From DASXRU01 sp036506395 (GTDB taxonomy: Bacteria; Acidobacteriota; Blastocatellia; Pyrinomonadales; Pyrinomonadaceae): a DNA stretch of 10,765 bases. The stretch is from contig DASXRU010000013.1 of the NCBI GenBank assembly GCA_036506395.1, forward strand, positions 1-10,765. The letters are read 5' to 3'. Of this stretch, positions 1-6,875 are shown piece after piece (the first letter of the stretch is position 1; each line of letters begins with the position of its first letter). A program made the position numbers and the translations under genes. The notes under the pieces were generated by a model. The model ran no database searches. It saw only the letters and a list, made by a program, of their open reading frames with translations, and was not told where the DNA came from.

Positions 1-620
1 GGCCGGGTCCAGCCCGCGTCCAACTGCACGCTGTCGCTGGCGTCGACCACCGGTTGTTTCATGCTGCTGTACTGCTCGTAAAAGATCGCGTTCATGTTTC
101 TGACAAACGGCGTGTCGATGGCGTCCAACCAAATCACCGGCTCGTCGCTGGCGTTCTCGTGATGATGCCAGGTTCGCTGCGGCGTCAGAATGAGATCGTT
201 CTCCTCCATATGGAGCTTTTCGCCGTCGACGATGGTGTAAGCCTTTGGGTTTCCCCTTGCCACGAAGCGGAGCGCGCCCATGCTGTGGCGATGTGCCCAT
301 GCCACCTCACGAGGCCTGAGCATCTGAAGCCCGACGCGCAGCGACAAGGTCGTTCCCTTGGTCGGAATGGCAGGGTTGGTAAAAAGCAGACTGCGCCTGC
401 CTCCTTCTTCCAATCCTAAAACCTCGCCGGCCTGACGCATCATGGCGACCATAAAATCCCACTTCCAGATGTGGGGCACACCGCCCGGATCGGGCTGCGG
501 TCGTCGAGGAATCTGCCATTCGCCCACAAGATAGGCCGACTCGAGCTCCTGTTCGAAGCTTTTGAGCTCCTCTGTATCGGCGGCCAGGACATAGGAACCG
601 TCTTGGATAGTATTCGCCAT
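1..620 (-). CDS. Gentisate 1,2-dioxygenase-like cupin enzyme (partial, C-terminal half outside window)
   Basis: The minus-strand frame is open from an ATG at 620 to the window edge, giving about 206 residues with no stop. A strong ribosome site (AGGAGAGG, complement of 623-630) fixes this start. The first cupin domain is clear: the segment at residues 109-122 (AHRHSMGALRFVAR) carries the HxH metal pair (H110, H112). TPQRTWHHHEN (147-157) supplies the third histidine, and WLDAIDTPF follows. This is the layout of gentisate/1-hydroxy-2-naphthoate dioxygenases, which bind Fe(II) with three histidines and cleave a ring between hydroxyl and carboxyl groups, usually in the cytoplasm. Family members are about 350-380 residues, so roughly half is missing because of the window edge. 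The substrate is inferred only from family resemblance. The next gene upstream on this strand is an amidohydrolase, 546 bp away, so a separate promoter is likely. Confidence 0.85.
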   Translation of the reverse strand, partial: MANTIQDGSYVLAADTEELKSFEQELESAYLVGEWQIPRRPQPDPGGVPHIWKWDFMVAMMRQAGEVLGLEEGGRRSLLFTNPAIPTKGTTLSLRVGLQMLRPREVAWAHRHSMGALRFVARGNPKAYTIVDGEKLHMEENDLILTPQRTWHHHENASDEPVIWLDAIDTPFVRNMNAIFYEQYSSMKQPVVDASDSVQLDAGWTR

Positions 621-1166
621 AGCCTCTCCTCCGCAGACACGCTTATACCAATTTGCGATGCAGGTTTTCAAAAGGCCGAGGCCTTTGGGTATCCAAAGCA
701 GTCGGCCGCCCTATTTGGGACTTTCCGCTCTCCAGGCGCCCGTCGCCAATCGAACCGATGTAAAGCGAACCACAGCCGAGCACAAGCGCCGCATAAAACC
801 TACAAGGACCGCGGTAGGCATTTTTCGGACGGCGAAACCAGCCGGGTCGGACCGCTGAATGTTTGGTCTGTCAAGATAATAGCGCAAATCTGATTGGGGC
901 TAGACACTGGAATATAAACCCTATGCTCTAAAAATCGTGAGTTGGCTCAAAAGAGCGAAGCTTAGAGCCGTAATTTTGGCGGCAAAAATGTTGCGATAAG
1001 GCCGGAAAACAATCTCCGTTGGCAGAGAAACGGTGATAACGCACAGACATAGCGTGGTCCGACCTATTGAGGACTCGGATCTTGTTCAGTGTCTCTCCGG
1101 AGCACTTGGTGATGCAGCTAGTCGCAAGGTTCAAAGTTTTCCGGCGACCAGCGATATATTAACCAA
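621..1166. other. Non-coding gap between two minus-strand genes
   Basis: I see no convincing gene in these 546 bases. Short open frames on both strands have no ribosome site, no recognisable motif, and run into neighbouring genes in the wrong frame. The gap should hold the promoter of the gentisate dioxygenase-like gene. A TTGACA hexamer on the minus strand (complement of 869-874) is a possible -35 box, but no good -10 box lies at the right spacing. A perfect palindrome at 671-686 is listed separately. Confidence 0.5.
671..686. promoter_or_regulatory. Palindrome upstream of the gentisate dioxygenase-like gene
   Basis: AAAGGCC-GA-GGCCTTT is a perfect 7-bp inverted repeat with a 2-base centre, 51 bases upstream of the ATG at 620. 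Its position suits an operator for a dimeric repressor. Read on the minus strand it is followed by one more T to give a short TTTT run, so a weak terminator for the upstream amidohydrolase transcript is another option. No regulator gene is in the window to support either reading. Confidence 0.25.
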
Positions 1167-2393
1167 TTACAGGCTGGCGCCAAACGCAGGCTTTGCAGCC
1201 TCGGGCCGCGGGCCAACGGTGATAGGGCCTGGCTGGTACAGAGGTTGGTTGATCTGGGATTCATCCACATCGAGCTTGTAAAGCCCGATGGCGTTGTCCA
1301 TCAGGATCTTCTTGCGGTCATCCACCGATGCCACGTCCTGTAGCGAGTGAGTCCTGCACCAGACCGACTTGGGCCAGGTGGTTGTGCCGTGGGGATAGTC
1401 GGTGGAGTACATGATCTTGTCGACACCGATCTCATCACGGCTTTTGATCCCGTGGCGCTCATGCCAGAAGGTGCTCCACATGTTTGACCGGAACATTTCA
1501 CTGGGCTTCTTGGTGAGAGTGGTGCTCTTGGCCACCTTACGCTCCTCAAACTCATGATCCAGCTCTTCCAACAGGTATGGCAGCCAGCCCACTCCGCTCT
1601 CGACACTGATCGTCTTGAGCTTGGGAAACTTTTCAAACACGCCCGAATAGAGGATATTGGAGACGATCTCCATGTGGCTGACAAAGGTCATGGAAACGCT
1701 CAGGGCGGTTCTGGCACCTGCCTGCAGGGACTCCCAGGCCGGCAAGGCTGGCAAGGCGGTCGAGTGCAAGCACAGGGGCACATCCAGGTCGCAGCACGCC
1801 TGAAAGACCGGGTACCAATAGGGATCGTTGAAATATTTCAGCCCGAGGACGTGCGGGGCACCGTGCCAGGCCAACGCTTTGTGGCCGCGCTTCACGGCGC
1901 GATGGATCTCGGCGACGCACAACTCCACGTCCCACATGGGCGTCACGCACTGAGCGATGAACCTGGGCGAGTAGTCTTGCCACTCTTCTATAAGCCAGTC
2001 GTTGTAAGCTTGAATACAAGCCAGACGGAACTTTTCACTGCCCTCTTTCTGGAAATTCTGATTGGTGATCCCGATGATGTTCGGGAAAAGCACCGAAGCG
2101 TCCACCTCCTCTTGGGCCAGTATCTTCAAACGCTCGGAAGCGACATATGTGGAACGGGGAACTTCGTCCCAGGTTCGCACCTTTGCTTTCACACCAGCGA
2201 TACGGGCCAGGCCACCGAATCCTGTCGCGTTCCCGCCCAAGGCCCAGGTCTGACTGCCATCTGGCAGGTCCACGATGTGAGGGATGTCATCGCCAAACTT
2301 GGCTTTCGACATCCTCTTCGTCCAAACATCGGGGGCTTCCTGCACGTGATCATCGGCGGAGATGACGCCATACTTCATCTTCACGGTTGCCAT
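1167..2393 (-). CDS. Amidohydrolase family 2 (ACMSD-like TIM barrel) metal-dependent hydrolase/decarboxylase
   Basis: 408 residues, starting at an ATG at 2393 preceded by AGGAGGT seven bases upstream. The N-terminus has ISADDHVQE (11-19), matching the DxHxxE/P metal-binding opening of this family. LCLH (207-210), VESGVGWLPYLLEE (264-277) and STDYPH (330-335) are the later barrel-strand motifs carrying the metal-ligand His and Asp, and the NAIGLYKLD tail (367-375) is also typical. Family members remove carboxyl groups (ACMSD, gamma-resorcylate decarboxylase) or hydrolyse C-N or C-O bonds, usually with zinc. The second histidine of the usual HxH is replaced here (DDHVQE), as in many uncharacterised soil members, so decarboxylase versus hydrolase cannot be decided. 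A ring-cleavage-type cupin gene on the same strand suggests breakdown of an aromatic or cyclic acid. The length is normal and the frame intact. Confidence 0.85.
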   Translation of the reverse strand: MATVKMKYGVISADDHVQEAPDVWTKRMSKAKFGDDIPHIVDLPDGSQTWALGGNATGFGGLARIAGVKAKVRTWDEVPRSTYVASERLKILAQEEVDASVLFPNIIGITNQNFQKEGSEKFRLACIQAYNDWLIEEWQDYSPRFIAQCVTPMWDVELCVAEIHRAVKRGHKALAWHGAPHVLGLKYFNDPYWYPVFQACCDLDVPLCLHSTALPALPAWESLQAGARTALSVSMTFVSHMEIVSNILYSGVFEKFPKLKTISVESGVGWLPYLLEELDHEFEERKVAKSTTLTKKPSEMFRSNMWSTFWHERHGIKSRDEIGVDKIMYSTDYPHGTTTWPKSVWCRTHSLQDVASVDDRKKILMDNAIGLYKLDVDESQINQPLYQPGPITVGPRPEAAKPAFGASL

Positions 2394-2406
2394 GGGACAC
2401 CTCCTT
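2386..2406 (-). promoter_or_regulatory. Ribosome-binding site and start of the amidohydrolase
   Basis: On the minus strand the sequence reads GCAAGGAGGTGTCCC and then ATG at 2393. It is a near-perfect Shine-Dalgarno match with 6-7 base spacing, which decides the start codon. Confidence 0.6.
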
Positions 2407-2467
2407 GCGGTCTAGCTGAAATTTCGGATCGCAACCAAGTTCAGCCCAATTCCGGCGAATGAAACTG

Positions 2468-2497
2468 AATCTACTATCGGCCGTTGATCGCTGTCAA
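2468..2497 (-). promoter_or_regulatory. Candidate sigma-70-type promoter for the amidohydrolase
   Basis: On the minus strand there is a perfect TTGACA (complement of 2492-2497), an 18-base spacer, and TAGATT (complement of 2468-2473; four of six consensus positions). This would start a transcript about 70 bases before the ATG at 2393. The -35 box is strong and the -10 box mediocre, so this is a candidate only. Confidence 0.4.
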
Positions 2498-2655
2498 TTC
2501 GCGTCTGAAAGTGCAATTGCCGCGTCCTTATGGTAGCGTCACCGCGTTGCAGCTGGTGCCGAATGGGAAATACGAAAGATAAATCGGCGCGCGTTCGACG
2601 AAAAATTTTTAAAGTCCGGCGGATTCTAATGCACAGGAATTCGATTTTACTGAAC

Positions 2656-2681
2656 AACCCTCGGCTCCAAGCCGAGGGGTT
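2656..2681. repeat. Stem-loop with 9-bp perfect stem
   Basis: CCCTCGGCT (2658-2666) pairs perfectly with AGCCGAGGG (2670-2678) around a 3-base loop; two more A-T pairs follow past a bulged G. No T-run follows on either strand, and both neighbouring genes point away from it. It is therefore unlikely to be a terminator and more likely belongs to the repeat cluster on its right. Confidence 0.55.
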
Positions 2682-2689
2682 CTCAATTT

Positions 2690-2706
2690 GTCGCCTGGAA
2701 GGCGAC
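2690..2706. repeat. Short palindrome, left copy of a flanking direct repeat
   Basis: GTCGCC-TGGAA-GGCGAC forms a 6-bp stem. A near copy, GTCGCCTGAAGGC, lies at 2810-2822 in the same orientation, so the pair brackets the two long inverted palindromes. The copies may be the ends of one element or a duplicated target, but they differ by one base in the centre. Confidence 0.45.
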
Positions 2707-2715
2707 TCTTGTTTC

Positions 2716-2744
2716 CGTCATTCCGGCGGAAGCCGGAATCCAGG
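2716..2744 (+). repeat. REP-like palindrome, copy 1 of an inverted pair
   Basis: A 29-base unit beginning CGTCATTCCGGC and ending GGAATCCAGG. Its core ATTCCGGC/GCCGGAAT folds into an 8-bp hairpin with loop GGAA. It matches 25 of 29 bases of the reverse complement of 2772-2800. This sequence type (GTCATTCC...GGAAT.CCAGG) is a widespread dispersed repeat in environmental bacterial genomes. Confidence 0.7.
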
Positions 2745-2771
2745 CGGTCTGGAAGTTGAACCGAAAACGAA

Positions 2772-2800
2772 CCTGGATGCCGGCGTTCGCCGGCATGACG
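2772..2800 (-). repeat. REP-like palindrome, copy 2 (inverted orientation)
   Basis: The inverted partner of 2716-2744, 27 bases away. Its core ATGCCGGC/GCCGGCAT also forms an 8-bp hairpin. Relative to copy 1, one T-A pair of the stem has become G-C, a compensatory change that keeps the fold. Two REP units in inverted orientation with a short spacer is the REPIN arrangement, usually moved in trans by a REP-associated tyrosine transposase (RAYT); none is encoded here. Confidence 0.7.
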
Positions 2801-2809
2801 AACTTTCAC

Positions 2810-2822
2810 GTCGCCTGAAGGC
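2810..2822. repeat. Right copy of the flanking direct repeat
   Basis: GTCGCCTGAAGGC repeats the first part of 2690-2706 with one base fewer in the centre. Together the two copies flank the inverted palindrome pair. Confidence 0.4.
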
Positions 2823-2886
2823 AAGGGATTTCACCATCCCCGATAGAGACGTTAATTTGCTCAAGTGATCCTCGAGAGGTGCTAGG

Positions 2887-3636
2887 TTGGCTGAGTTGAA
2901 ACGTGCAGCGGTAGTTACCGGCGGCGCCGCGGGTATCGGATTGGAAATTGTCCGCCATCTTGCCGCAGAGGGAATGTGTGTCGTGGCAATCGATCGGGAT
3001 CGCGATGCCTGCGCCCGGGCACAGCGGACTCTGGCAATGGGAGAAGACCGGGTCCAAATCATAACCGGCGATATCGGCACCCCAGACGGTGCTCAGCTGG
3101 CGATTCAAACGTCGATCGATAGGTATGGTCGTTTAGATCTACTCTGCAACAACGCGGCGGTACATCCCCTCGAACTGGTTGAAGAGCATAAGTTCGAAAC
3201 TTGGAGTGAGACATTTCGCGTGAACGTCGATGGCACGATGCTTTGCAGCCAACTGGCGCTGCCGCACATGAAACGGCAAAAATCGGGAGCTATCGTCAAT
3301 ATCGGGTCGATCAGCGGGCTGGTGCCCTACGCCCGAGGCAGTGCCTACGCCGCCTCCAAAGCGGCGATCATCATGTTGACCAAGGTCTTGGCCTTGGAAG
3401 CAGGGCCTTACGGAGTGACCGTAAACTGTATTTGCCCCGGATCCATCCGTACCCAGGTTAGTCCAGATGCGTCAATCGAAGAGATTCCCATTCACATTCC
3501 CATTGGACGGTACGGCAAGCCAACCGATGTCGCACACTTGGTTTCCTACCTGGCCTCCGAGGCCGCGAGCTACGTTACCGGATCCGTTATCGTGCTCGAT
3601 GGTGGTGCGACTGCCGGTCGGAGCCGTCGTTCGTGA
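2887..3636 (+). CDS. Short-chain dehydrogenase/reductase (classical SDR, NAD-type)
   Basis: 249 residues. The start is a TTG at 2887: an in-frame stop at 2866 rules out upstream starts, GAGAGG sits seven bases before it, and the Rossmann strand begins immediately after. The cofactor motif TGGAAGIG is at residues 11-18, with Asp36 at the end of beta-2, which favours NAD(H) over NADP(H). NNAA (88-91) replaces the usual NNAG, and Asn113 is conserved. The catalytic Ser141-Tyr154-Lys158 triad is intact (GSISG and YAASK), as are CPGSIRT and the VTGSVIVLDGG tail. The enzyme should oxidise an alcohol or reduce a ketone in the cytoplasm. It has the length and motifs of the FabG / 3-hydroxyacyl or sugar-alcohol dehydrogenase group, and the substrate cannot be read from sequence. 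It faces away from the amidohydrolase, and a shared divergent control region is possible. Nothing is broken. Confidence 0.9.
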   Translation: MAELKRAAVVTGGAAGIGLEIVRHLAAEGMCVVAIDRDRDACARAQRTLAMGEDRVQIITGDIGTPDGAQLAIQTSIDRYGRLDLLCNNAAVHPLELVEEHKFETWSETFRVNVDGTMLCSQLALPHMKRQKSGAIVNIGSISGLVPYARGSAYAASKAAIIMLTKVLALEAGPYGVTVNCICPGSIRTQVSPDASIEEIPIHIPIGRYGKPTDVAHLVSYLASEAASYVTGSVIVLDGGATAGRSRRS

Positions 3637-3696
3637 CATAGGCTTCACGCCGGCACATGTCACACTGCAGCGAATAAACTAAGTCGCAAGCACAGA

Positions 3697-3723
3697 CTCA
3701 CCGCATGGCCGCGTGTCGGTGAG
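3697..3723. terminator. Hairpin between convergent genes (possible bidirectional terminator)
   Basis: CTCACCG (3697-3703) pairs with CGGTGAG (3717-3723), a 7-bp stem that can extend by two pairs past a bulge. It sits in the 88-base gap between the convergent dehydrogenase and binding-protein genes, one base beyond the stop codon of the latter. The position suits a terminator. However, neither strand has a real T-run after the stem, so efficiency is doubtful. Confidence 0.4.
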
Positions 3724-3724
3724 G

Positions 3725-5404
3725 CTACTGCTCCAGCCAGGTGCGCCAGAGGCCGCCCTTGGCGTGAGTATATTCCTGCCCCGGGCCGCGCTCCCAGTTC
3801 TTCACTTTGTCGCGCCAGACGAAATTCCGATCATTGGCCCAGCCGATCACGTAGTAGGCCACATCATCGATAAAATATTTCTGCGCAAGTTTGTTCCAGA
3901 TCGCCAGGCGCTTGGCGCGGTTCGGCTCTTCCATGTACTGGGTTATCAACTTTTCCAGCTCGGGCGTGCAAAGCTTGGCGACGTTGCCGACCCCTGCTTT
4001 GCCGCCGGTGCAGGCAATGTATTGTTCGTTGGCGACGAGCGGCTCGCCGACGCCGCCGCCACCGTACACGGAAACATGAAGCTCACCGGCGACAGTCTTC
4101 TGAATGAGCTCGGCGCCGGCCAGGTTCTGGATCGAGAATTTGATGCCCGCCTCGGCCGCCTGGCGGACCACCGCCTCGGCCCAAGGGTCATCCTGACCCT
4201 GGGTGGATCCCAATGTGATCGGCTTGCCTGAGTACCCGGCTTCCTTCAGCAGCCGCTTTGCCTCCTCGATGTTCCGCTTCCACTTGAACTTGGTGGAAGT
4301 CTCCCAGTCGGTGCCGGCCGCGCCCCAGGTCAGCACAGGAACGCCAAACCCAAAAGTGGCTTCCTTCATGATCGCGTCCTTGTCCAAGGACAGAGCGATG
4401 GCCTTTCGCACGCGGGGGTCGGATGTCGGCGCCAACTGGGTGTTCAATACCAATTGTTTGATTCCGGCCATGCCGATGGATACAAACTGCACGCCCTTCA
4501 GCCCGCCGCTTTTGATGCGCTGAACGAAAGTTGGACCTAGGCGCTCGGTCACATCGAGATCCCCTGCCTGGATGGCCGCGGCCCTCGACGTCGATTCGAT
4601 GATGACGCGGAAGCGGATACCGTCCAGATATGGGGCGCCGCCCCAGTAGTCGTTATTGCGAACAACCTCATATTCCTGCCCGGGGTTCCAGGCCTTGAAC
4701 TTGAAGGGGCCGGTGCCCGGCGGCGGGCTGCCGCCAGTCATCTTTTGCTGGCCAGGCGCCAAGGACTCCTTGGGTGCAATGTGCAAAGTCTGCGTGTCGG
4801 CAAGAATCTCAGGCAGCAAGCCGCGCGGACCGGGCGAAATGAACTTCACGGTGTAATTGTCCAAGGCAACGGCGTCACGGACATTGCCGGATAACTGTCC
4901 CTGACCAGCCGCACCGTTGGCGGGATTCATGATGTGTTTGGCGGACCAAACCACATCATTCGCGGTCAGCTCCTTGCCATCGTGGAACTTTACTCCCCGG
5001 CGAATCTTGAACGTCCACTCGCTCGAATTGGCGTTCGGCGTCCAGCTTTCCGCCAACCAGGGGTGAATCTCGCCTTTCTGGTCGAACATCACCAAGGGCT
5101 CATAGACATTGTCTTTTACGTATTGGCCTATGGAGGTGTAGGCGACGAAAGGGATGGGCGTCCCAATATCTTTCACGATGCCAAACTTGAGCGTTCCGCC
5201 GATGCGGGGTTGACCCGCCGCCGGCGACCGATTCGTCGCGGCAGCTGCAAGGCGCATCGCCGGAGCAGCAGCCGACTGTGCGTTCGCAGAACGCGACGTC
5301 AGCGTGTTGCCACCTGCGAAAGCAACGACGAGGCCCAACAACAAAATCGCCGCGCCAACGAAAAATGATCCGCGCACCATACTTTGCCAGGTGCAGTTTT
5401 TCAT
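3725..5404 (-). CDS. ABC transporter substrate-binding protein, family 5 (DppA/OppA-like)
   Basis: 559 residues, beginning at an ATG at 5404 with AAGGAGGA about ten bases upstream. A Sec signal is visible: positive N-terminus, hydrophobic core at about 14-30, and a signal peptidase I site after ANA (40-42). There is no lipobox cysteine, so a soluble periplasmic protein is likely. Family-5 landmarks follow in order: GGTLKFGI (70-77), VYEPLVMFD (101-109), WLAESWT (117-123), and FKIRRGVKFHDGKELTANDVV (133-153), the signature region of the family. Such proteins bind oligopeptides, nickel complexes, opines, glutathione or sugars, and the ligand is not predictable here. The gene is divergent from two permeases of the matching class, 495 bases away, which are its obvious partners. 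In most family-5 systems the binding protein is first in the same operon, so this arrangement is less usual. Confidence 0.9.
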   Translation of the reverse strand: MKNCTWQSMVRGSFFVGAAILLLGLVVAFAGGNTLTSRSANAQSAAAPAMRLAAAATNRSPAAGQPRIGGTLKFGIVKDIGTPIPFVAYTSIGQYVKDNVYEPLVMFDQKGEIHPWLAESWTPNANSSEWTFKIRRGVKFHDGKELTANDVVWSAKHIMNPANGAAGQGQLSGNVRDAVALDNYTVKFISPGPRGLLPEILADTQTLHIAPKESLAPGQQKMTGGSPPPGTGPFKFKAWNPGQEYEVVRNNDYWGGAPYLDGIRFRVIIESTSRAAAIQAGDLDVTERLGPTFVQRIKSGGLKGVQFVSIGMAGIKQLVLNTQLAPTSDPRVRKAIALSLDKDAIMKEATFGFGVPVLTWGAAGTDWETSTKFKWKRNIEEAKRLLKEAGYSGKPITLGSTQGQDDPWAEAVVRQAAEAGIKFSIQNLAGAELIQKTVAGELHVSVYGGGGVGEPLVANEQYIACTGGKAGVGNVAKLCTPELEKLITQYMEEPNRAKRLAIWNKLAQKYFIDDVAYYVIGWANDRNFVWRDKVKNWERGPGQEYTHAKGGLWRTWLEQ

Positions 5405-5576
5405 CGTGCTCCGTCCTCCTTGTTTTTTTGATTGCGTCCGGTTGGAAATGAACGCGGGCGTTCACTTGATTAGCGCGGCCCTCGATTCAGTGTGGCGGTT
5501 GAGAAACTTTGCACCGGCGCGGCGATTCTTCTATTGCAGGGACGACTATTCCGGCGCACCGACGACGTCTGAGATT

Positions 5577-5598
5577 TTCCGGTCACGAAGTGACGGAA
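5577..5598. repeat. Bulged hairpin in the divergent spacer
   Basis: TTCC-G-GTCAC-GAA-GTGAC-GGAA folds into nine pairs with a single bulged G. It lacks a T-run on either side. An operator-like inverted repeat or an RNA hairpin in the leader of the minus-strand gene are both possible. Confidence 0.35.
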
Positions 5599-5727
5599 CG
5601 TTAACATCGCGCTGAGACGAGAGTCAAGGTTCGTTTGTCGGTTGTGTTGATATCTCACTAGCGACGATGATCTGGAGATGAAGCACGAAAAGAGACGGCG
5701 AATTAATTCAACTAATAAATTCGTGGC

Positions 5728-5757
5728 TTGTCATTACTTCGGGTCTCGTTGTACGAT
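5728..5757 (+). promoter_or_regulatory. Candidate sigma-70-type promoter for the permease operon
   Basis: TTGTCA (5728-5733; five of six consensus positions), an 18-base spacer, then TACGAT (5752-5757; four of six). The predicted start near 5764 would give a leader of about 135 bases before the ATG at 5900, containing the whole structured element at 5801-5878. A 6-bp inverted repeat (5699-5704 with 5718-5723) lies directly upstream and could be an activator site. Confidence 0.3.
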
Positions 5758-5800
5758 CCGGCGGCTTTCAGTGGGCCGATTCACAGTGCCCTAGTCTTTC

Positions 5801-5878
5801 ACCGGAACGGTCCCATGCGCTGGGTCCGCATGGGCGACAGTGATTTTTTTCTGTCGCCCCATGCGGGTTGCAGCCGGT
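5801..5878 (+). promoter_or_regulatory. Structured 5' leader with mutually exclusive hairpins (attenuator- or riboswitch-like)
   Basis: Three segments are related. A (5812-5819) is CCCATGCG, B (5827-5834) is CGCATGGG, and C (5858-5865) is CCCATGCG again. B can pair with A (8 bp, 7-base loop) or, as part of a 15-bp stem with one bulged base (5826-5840 with 5851-5866), with C around the loop TGATTTTTTT. ACCGG (5801-5805) and CCGGT (5874-5878) can close the whole as a basal stem. The ribosome site TAGGAGGA (5885-5892) follows just outside. Competing A:B and B:C pairing is the logic of attenuators and riboswitches, but the T-run is in the loop rather than after the stem, so this is not a standard terminator. 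I recognise no known riboswitch class. Confidence 0.45.
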
Positions 5879-5899
5879 ATGGGTTAGGAGGATTCGGCG

Positions 5900-6859
5900 A
5901 TGCTCATGCGATACGCCGCGATGCGTCTCGTGCAATTGTTTCCGATGGTCCTGGTTGTCACCATGGTCGTGTTTTTCGTCATGATGATCATCCCAGGGGA
6001 CCCGGTCATGGTGATGCTGGGCGCGGTGGATGGCGCGCAAGTTTCACGAGAAGTTTATGACGCGATGCGCGTGCGGTTGGGATTGGACCAGCCTCTCATC
6101 GTGCAATATCTCAACTGGCTGTCGAACCTGCTTCAGGGAGACCTGGGCACCTCGATCACCCATCGGACGTCAGTGTTGGAAGTCATTCTTCTGCGCCTGG
6201 TCCCCACCATGTACCTCATGGTTGGGGGCCTGATAGTGGCAGTCATCATCGCCGTGCCCGCGGGCGTGCTGGCAGCGATTCACAACAATACAAAATGGGA
6301 CCACTTGGCTACAGGTTTTGTCGTCGCCGGCATTTCGGTGCCGACCTTTTGGTTGGCCCTGGTAGCCATTTTGATTTTCGCGGTGTATCTGGGCTGGCTC
6401 CCGTCGATTGGCTATACGCGCCCGCAAGAAGACTTCGTAGATTTCTTGAAACATATCGCCCTACCGATGAGCGTGGTGGCCTTGAACATTGCCGCCACGG
6501 TCCTACGATTCCAGCGGCAAGACTTCCTTGAACAAATGCAGCAGGATTACGTTCGCACCGCCAGGGCGAAAGGCCTCAGCGAGAGGCTGGTCCTGTGGAA
6601 GCATGTGCTGCGCAACTCGTTGATGACGACGTTCACGGTGGTGGGTTTGCAGATGGCATACCTCAGTGGACTGATCACCATCGTTGAGTCCGTTTTCAAC
6701 TATCCCGGCATAGGCTATCTGCTGTTGAATTCGATACGCACCCGAGACTTCGTTGTCGTCCAAGGCGTGGTCTTGTTCATGGTCTTTCTCGTGATCGTAG
6801 TCAACTTGATGGTCGATATTCTCTACACGGTGCTGGACCCACGGATCCGGTACGGTTAA
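5900..6859 (+). CDS. ABC transporter permease, DppB/OppB type
   Basis: 319 residues. The ATG at 5900 is chosen because TAGGAGGA lies seven bases upstream; an ATG at 5906 would be too far from it. The protein begins with the family's cytoplasmic N-terminus and first membrane helix (about 9-31), followed by IPGDP (31-35) and LGLDQPLIVQYLNWL (60-74). LQGDLGTSI (78-86) leads into the five-helix permease core. The EAA loop that contacts the ATPase is at 217-239 (YVRTARAKGLSERLVLWKHV). VESVFNYPGIG (262-272) and the LDPRIRYG end are standard. It forms half of the inner-membrane channel of a peptide/nickel/opine-class importer, with the permease encoded next and probably the divergent family-5 binding protein. 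The length is normal and the frame intact. The leader is unusually structured. Confidence 0.92.
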   Translation: MLMRYAAMRLVQLFPMVLVVTMVVFFVMMIIPGDPVMVMLGAVDGAQVSREVYDAMRVRLGLDQPLIVQYLNWLSNLLQGDLGTSITHRTSVLEVILLRLVPTMYLMVGGLIVAVIIAVPAGVLAAIHNNTKWDHLATGFVVAGISVPTFWLALVAILIFAVYLGWLPSIGYTRPQEDFVDFLKHIALPMSVVALNIAATVLRFQRQDFLEQMQQDYVRTARAKGLSERLVLWKHVLRNSLMTTFTVVGLQMAYLSGLITIVESVFNYPGIGYLLLNSIRTRDFVVVQGVVLFMVFLVIVVNLMVDILYTVLDPRIRYG

Positions 6860-6875
6860 TGGAGCACAGATTGTC

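Larger units (their letters stand above)
2394..2886. other. Divergent intergenic region with a cluster of palindromic repeats
   Basis: This 493-base spacer separates the minus-strand amidohydrolase from the plus-strand dehydrogenase. The left part carries the candidate promoter at 2468-2497. The right part (about 2656-2823) is a dense array of inverted repeats, annotated separately. I see no credible coding frame; the open frames across the palindromes are by-products of the repeats. The promoter of the dehydrogenase should lie within or after the repeats, but no clear -35/-10 pair is visible. Confidence 0.6.
5405..5899. other. Divergent regulatory region between binding protein and permease genes
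   Basis: A 495-base spacer with no credible gene. It contains, left to right, the ribosome site of the minus-strand binding protein (about 5414-5421), a hairpin at 5577-5598, and an AT-rich stretch at about 5699-5723 in which CGAATT and AATTCG form an inverted repeat. A candidate plus-strand promoter (5728-5757) and a structured leader (5801-5878) complete it. The size of the spacer and the number of structured elements suggest coordinated control of the two transporter arms. Confidence 0.5.

Noticed and set aside
471..893. A 140-codon plus-strand frame spanning the end of the ring-cleavage gene and the gap
   Set aside because: It overlaps the N-terminus of the real minus-strand gene, has no ribosome site and shows low-complexity composition typical of non-coding frames.
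1554..2462. A 302-codon open frame on the plus strand
   Set aside because: It is antisense to the amidohydrolase, whose motifs and ribosome site are convincing. The plus-strand translation has no recognisable domain or ribosome site.
2658..2678. The 9-bp stem-loop read as a terminator
   Set aside because: No T-run follows and neither neighbouring gene ends here; both are transcribed away from it.
2716..2800. The inverted palindrome pair read as a two-repeat CRISPR array
   Set aside because: The units are inverted relative to each other, not direct repeats, and no regular spacers or cas genes are present.
3713..4231. A 172-codon plus-strand frame
   Set aside because: It lies antisense inside the family-5 binding protein gene and has no motif of its own.
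5826..5866. The strong hairpin read as a Rho-independent terminator
   Set aside because: The T-run is inside the loop, and the bases following the stem (GTTGCAGCC) are not T-rich. It was reinterpreted as a structured leader.
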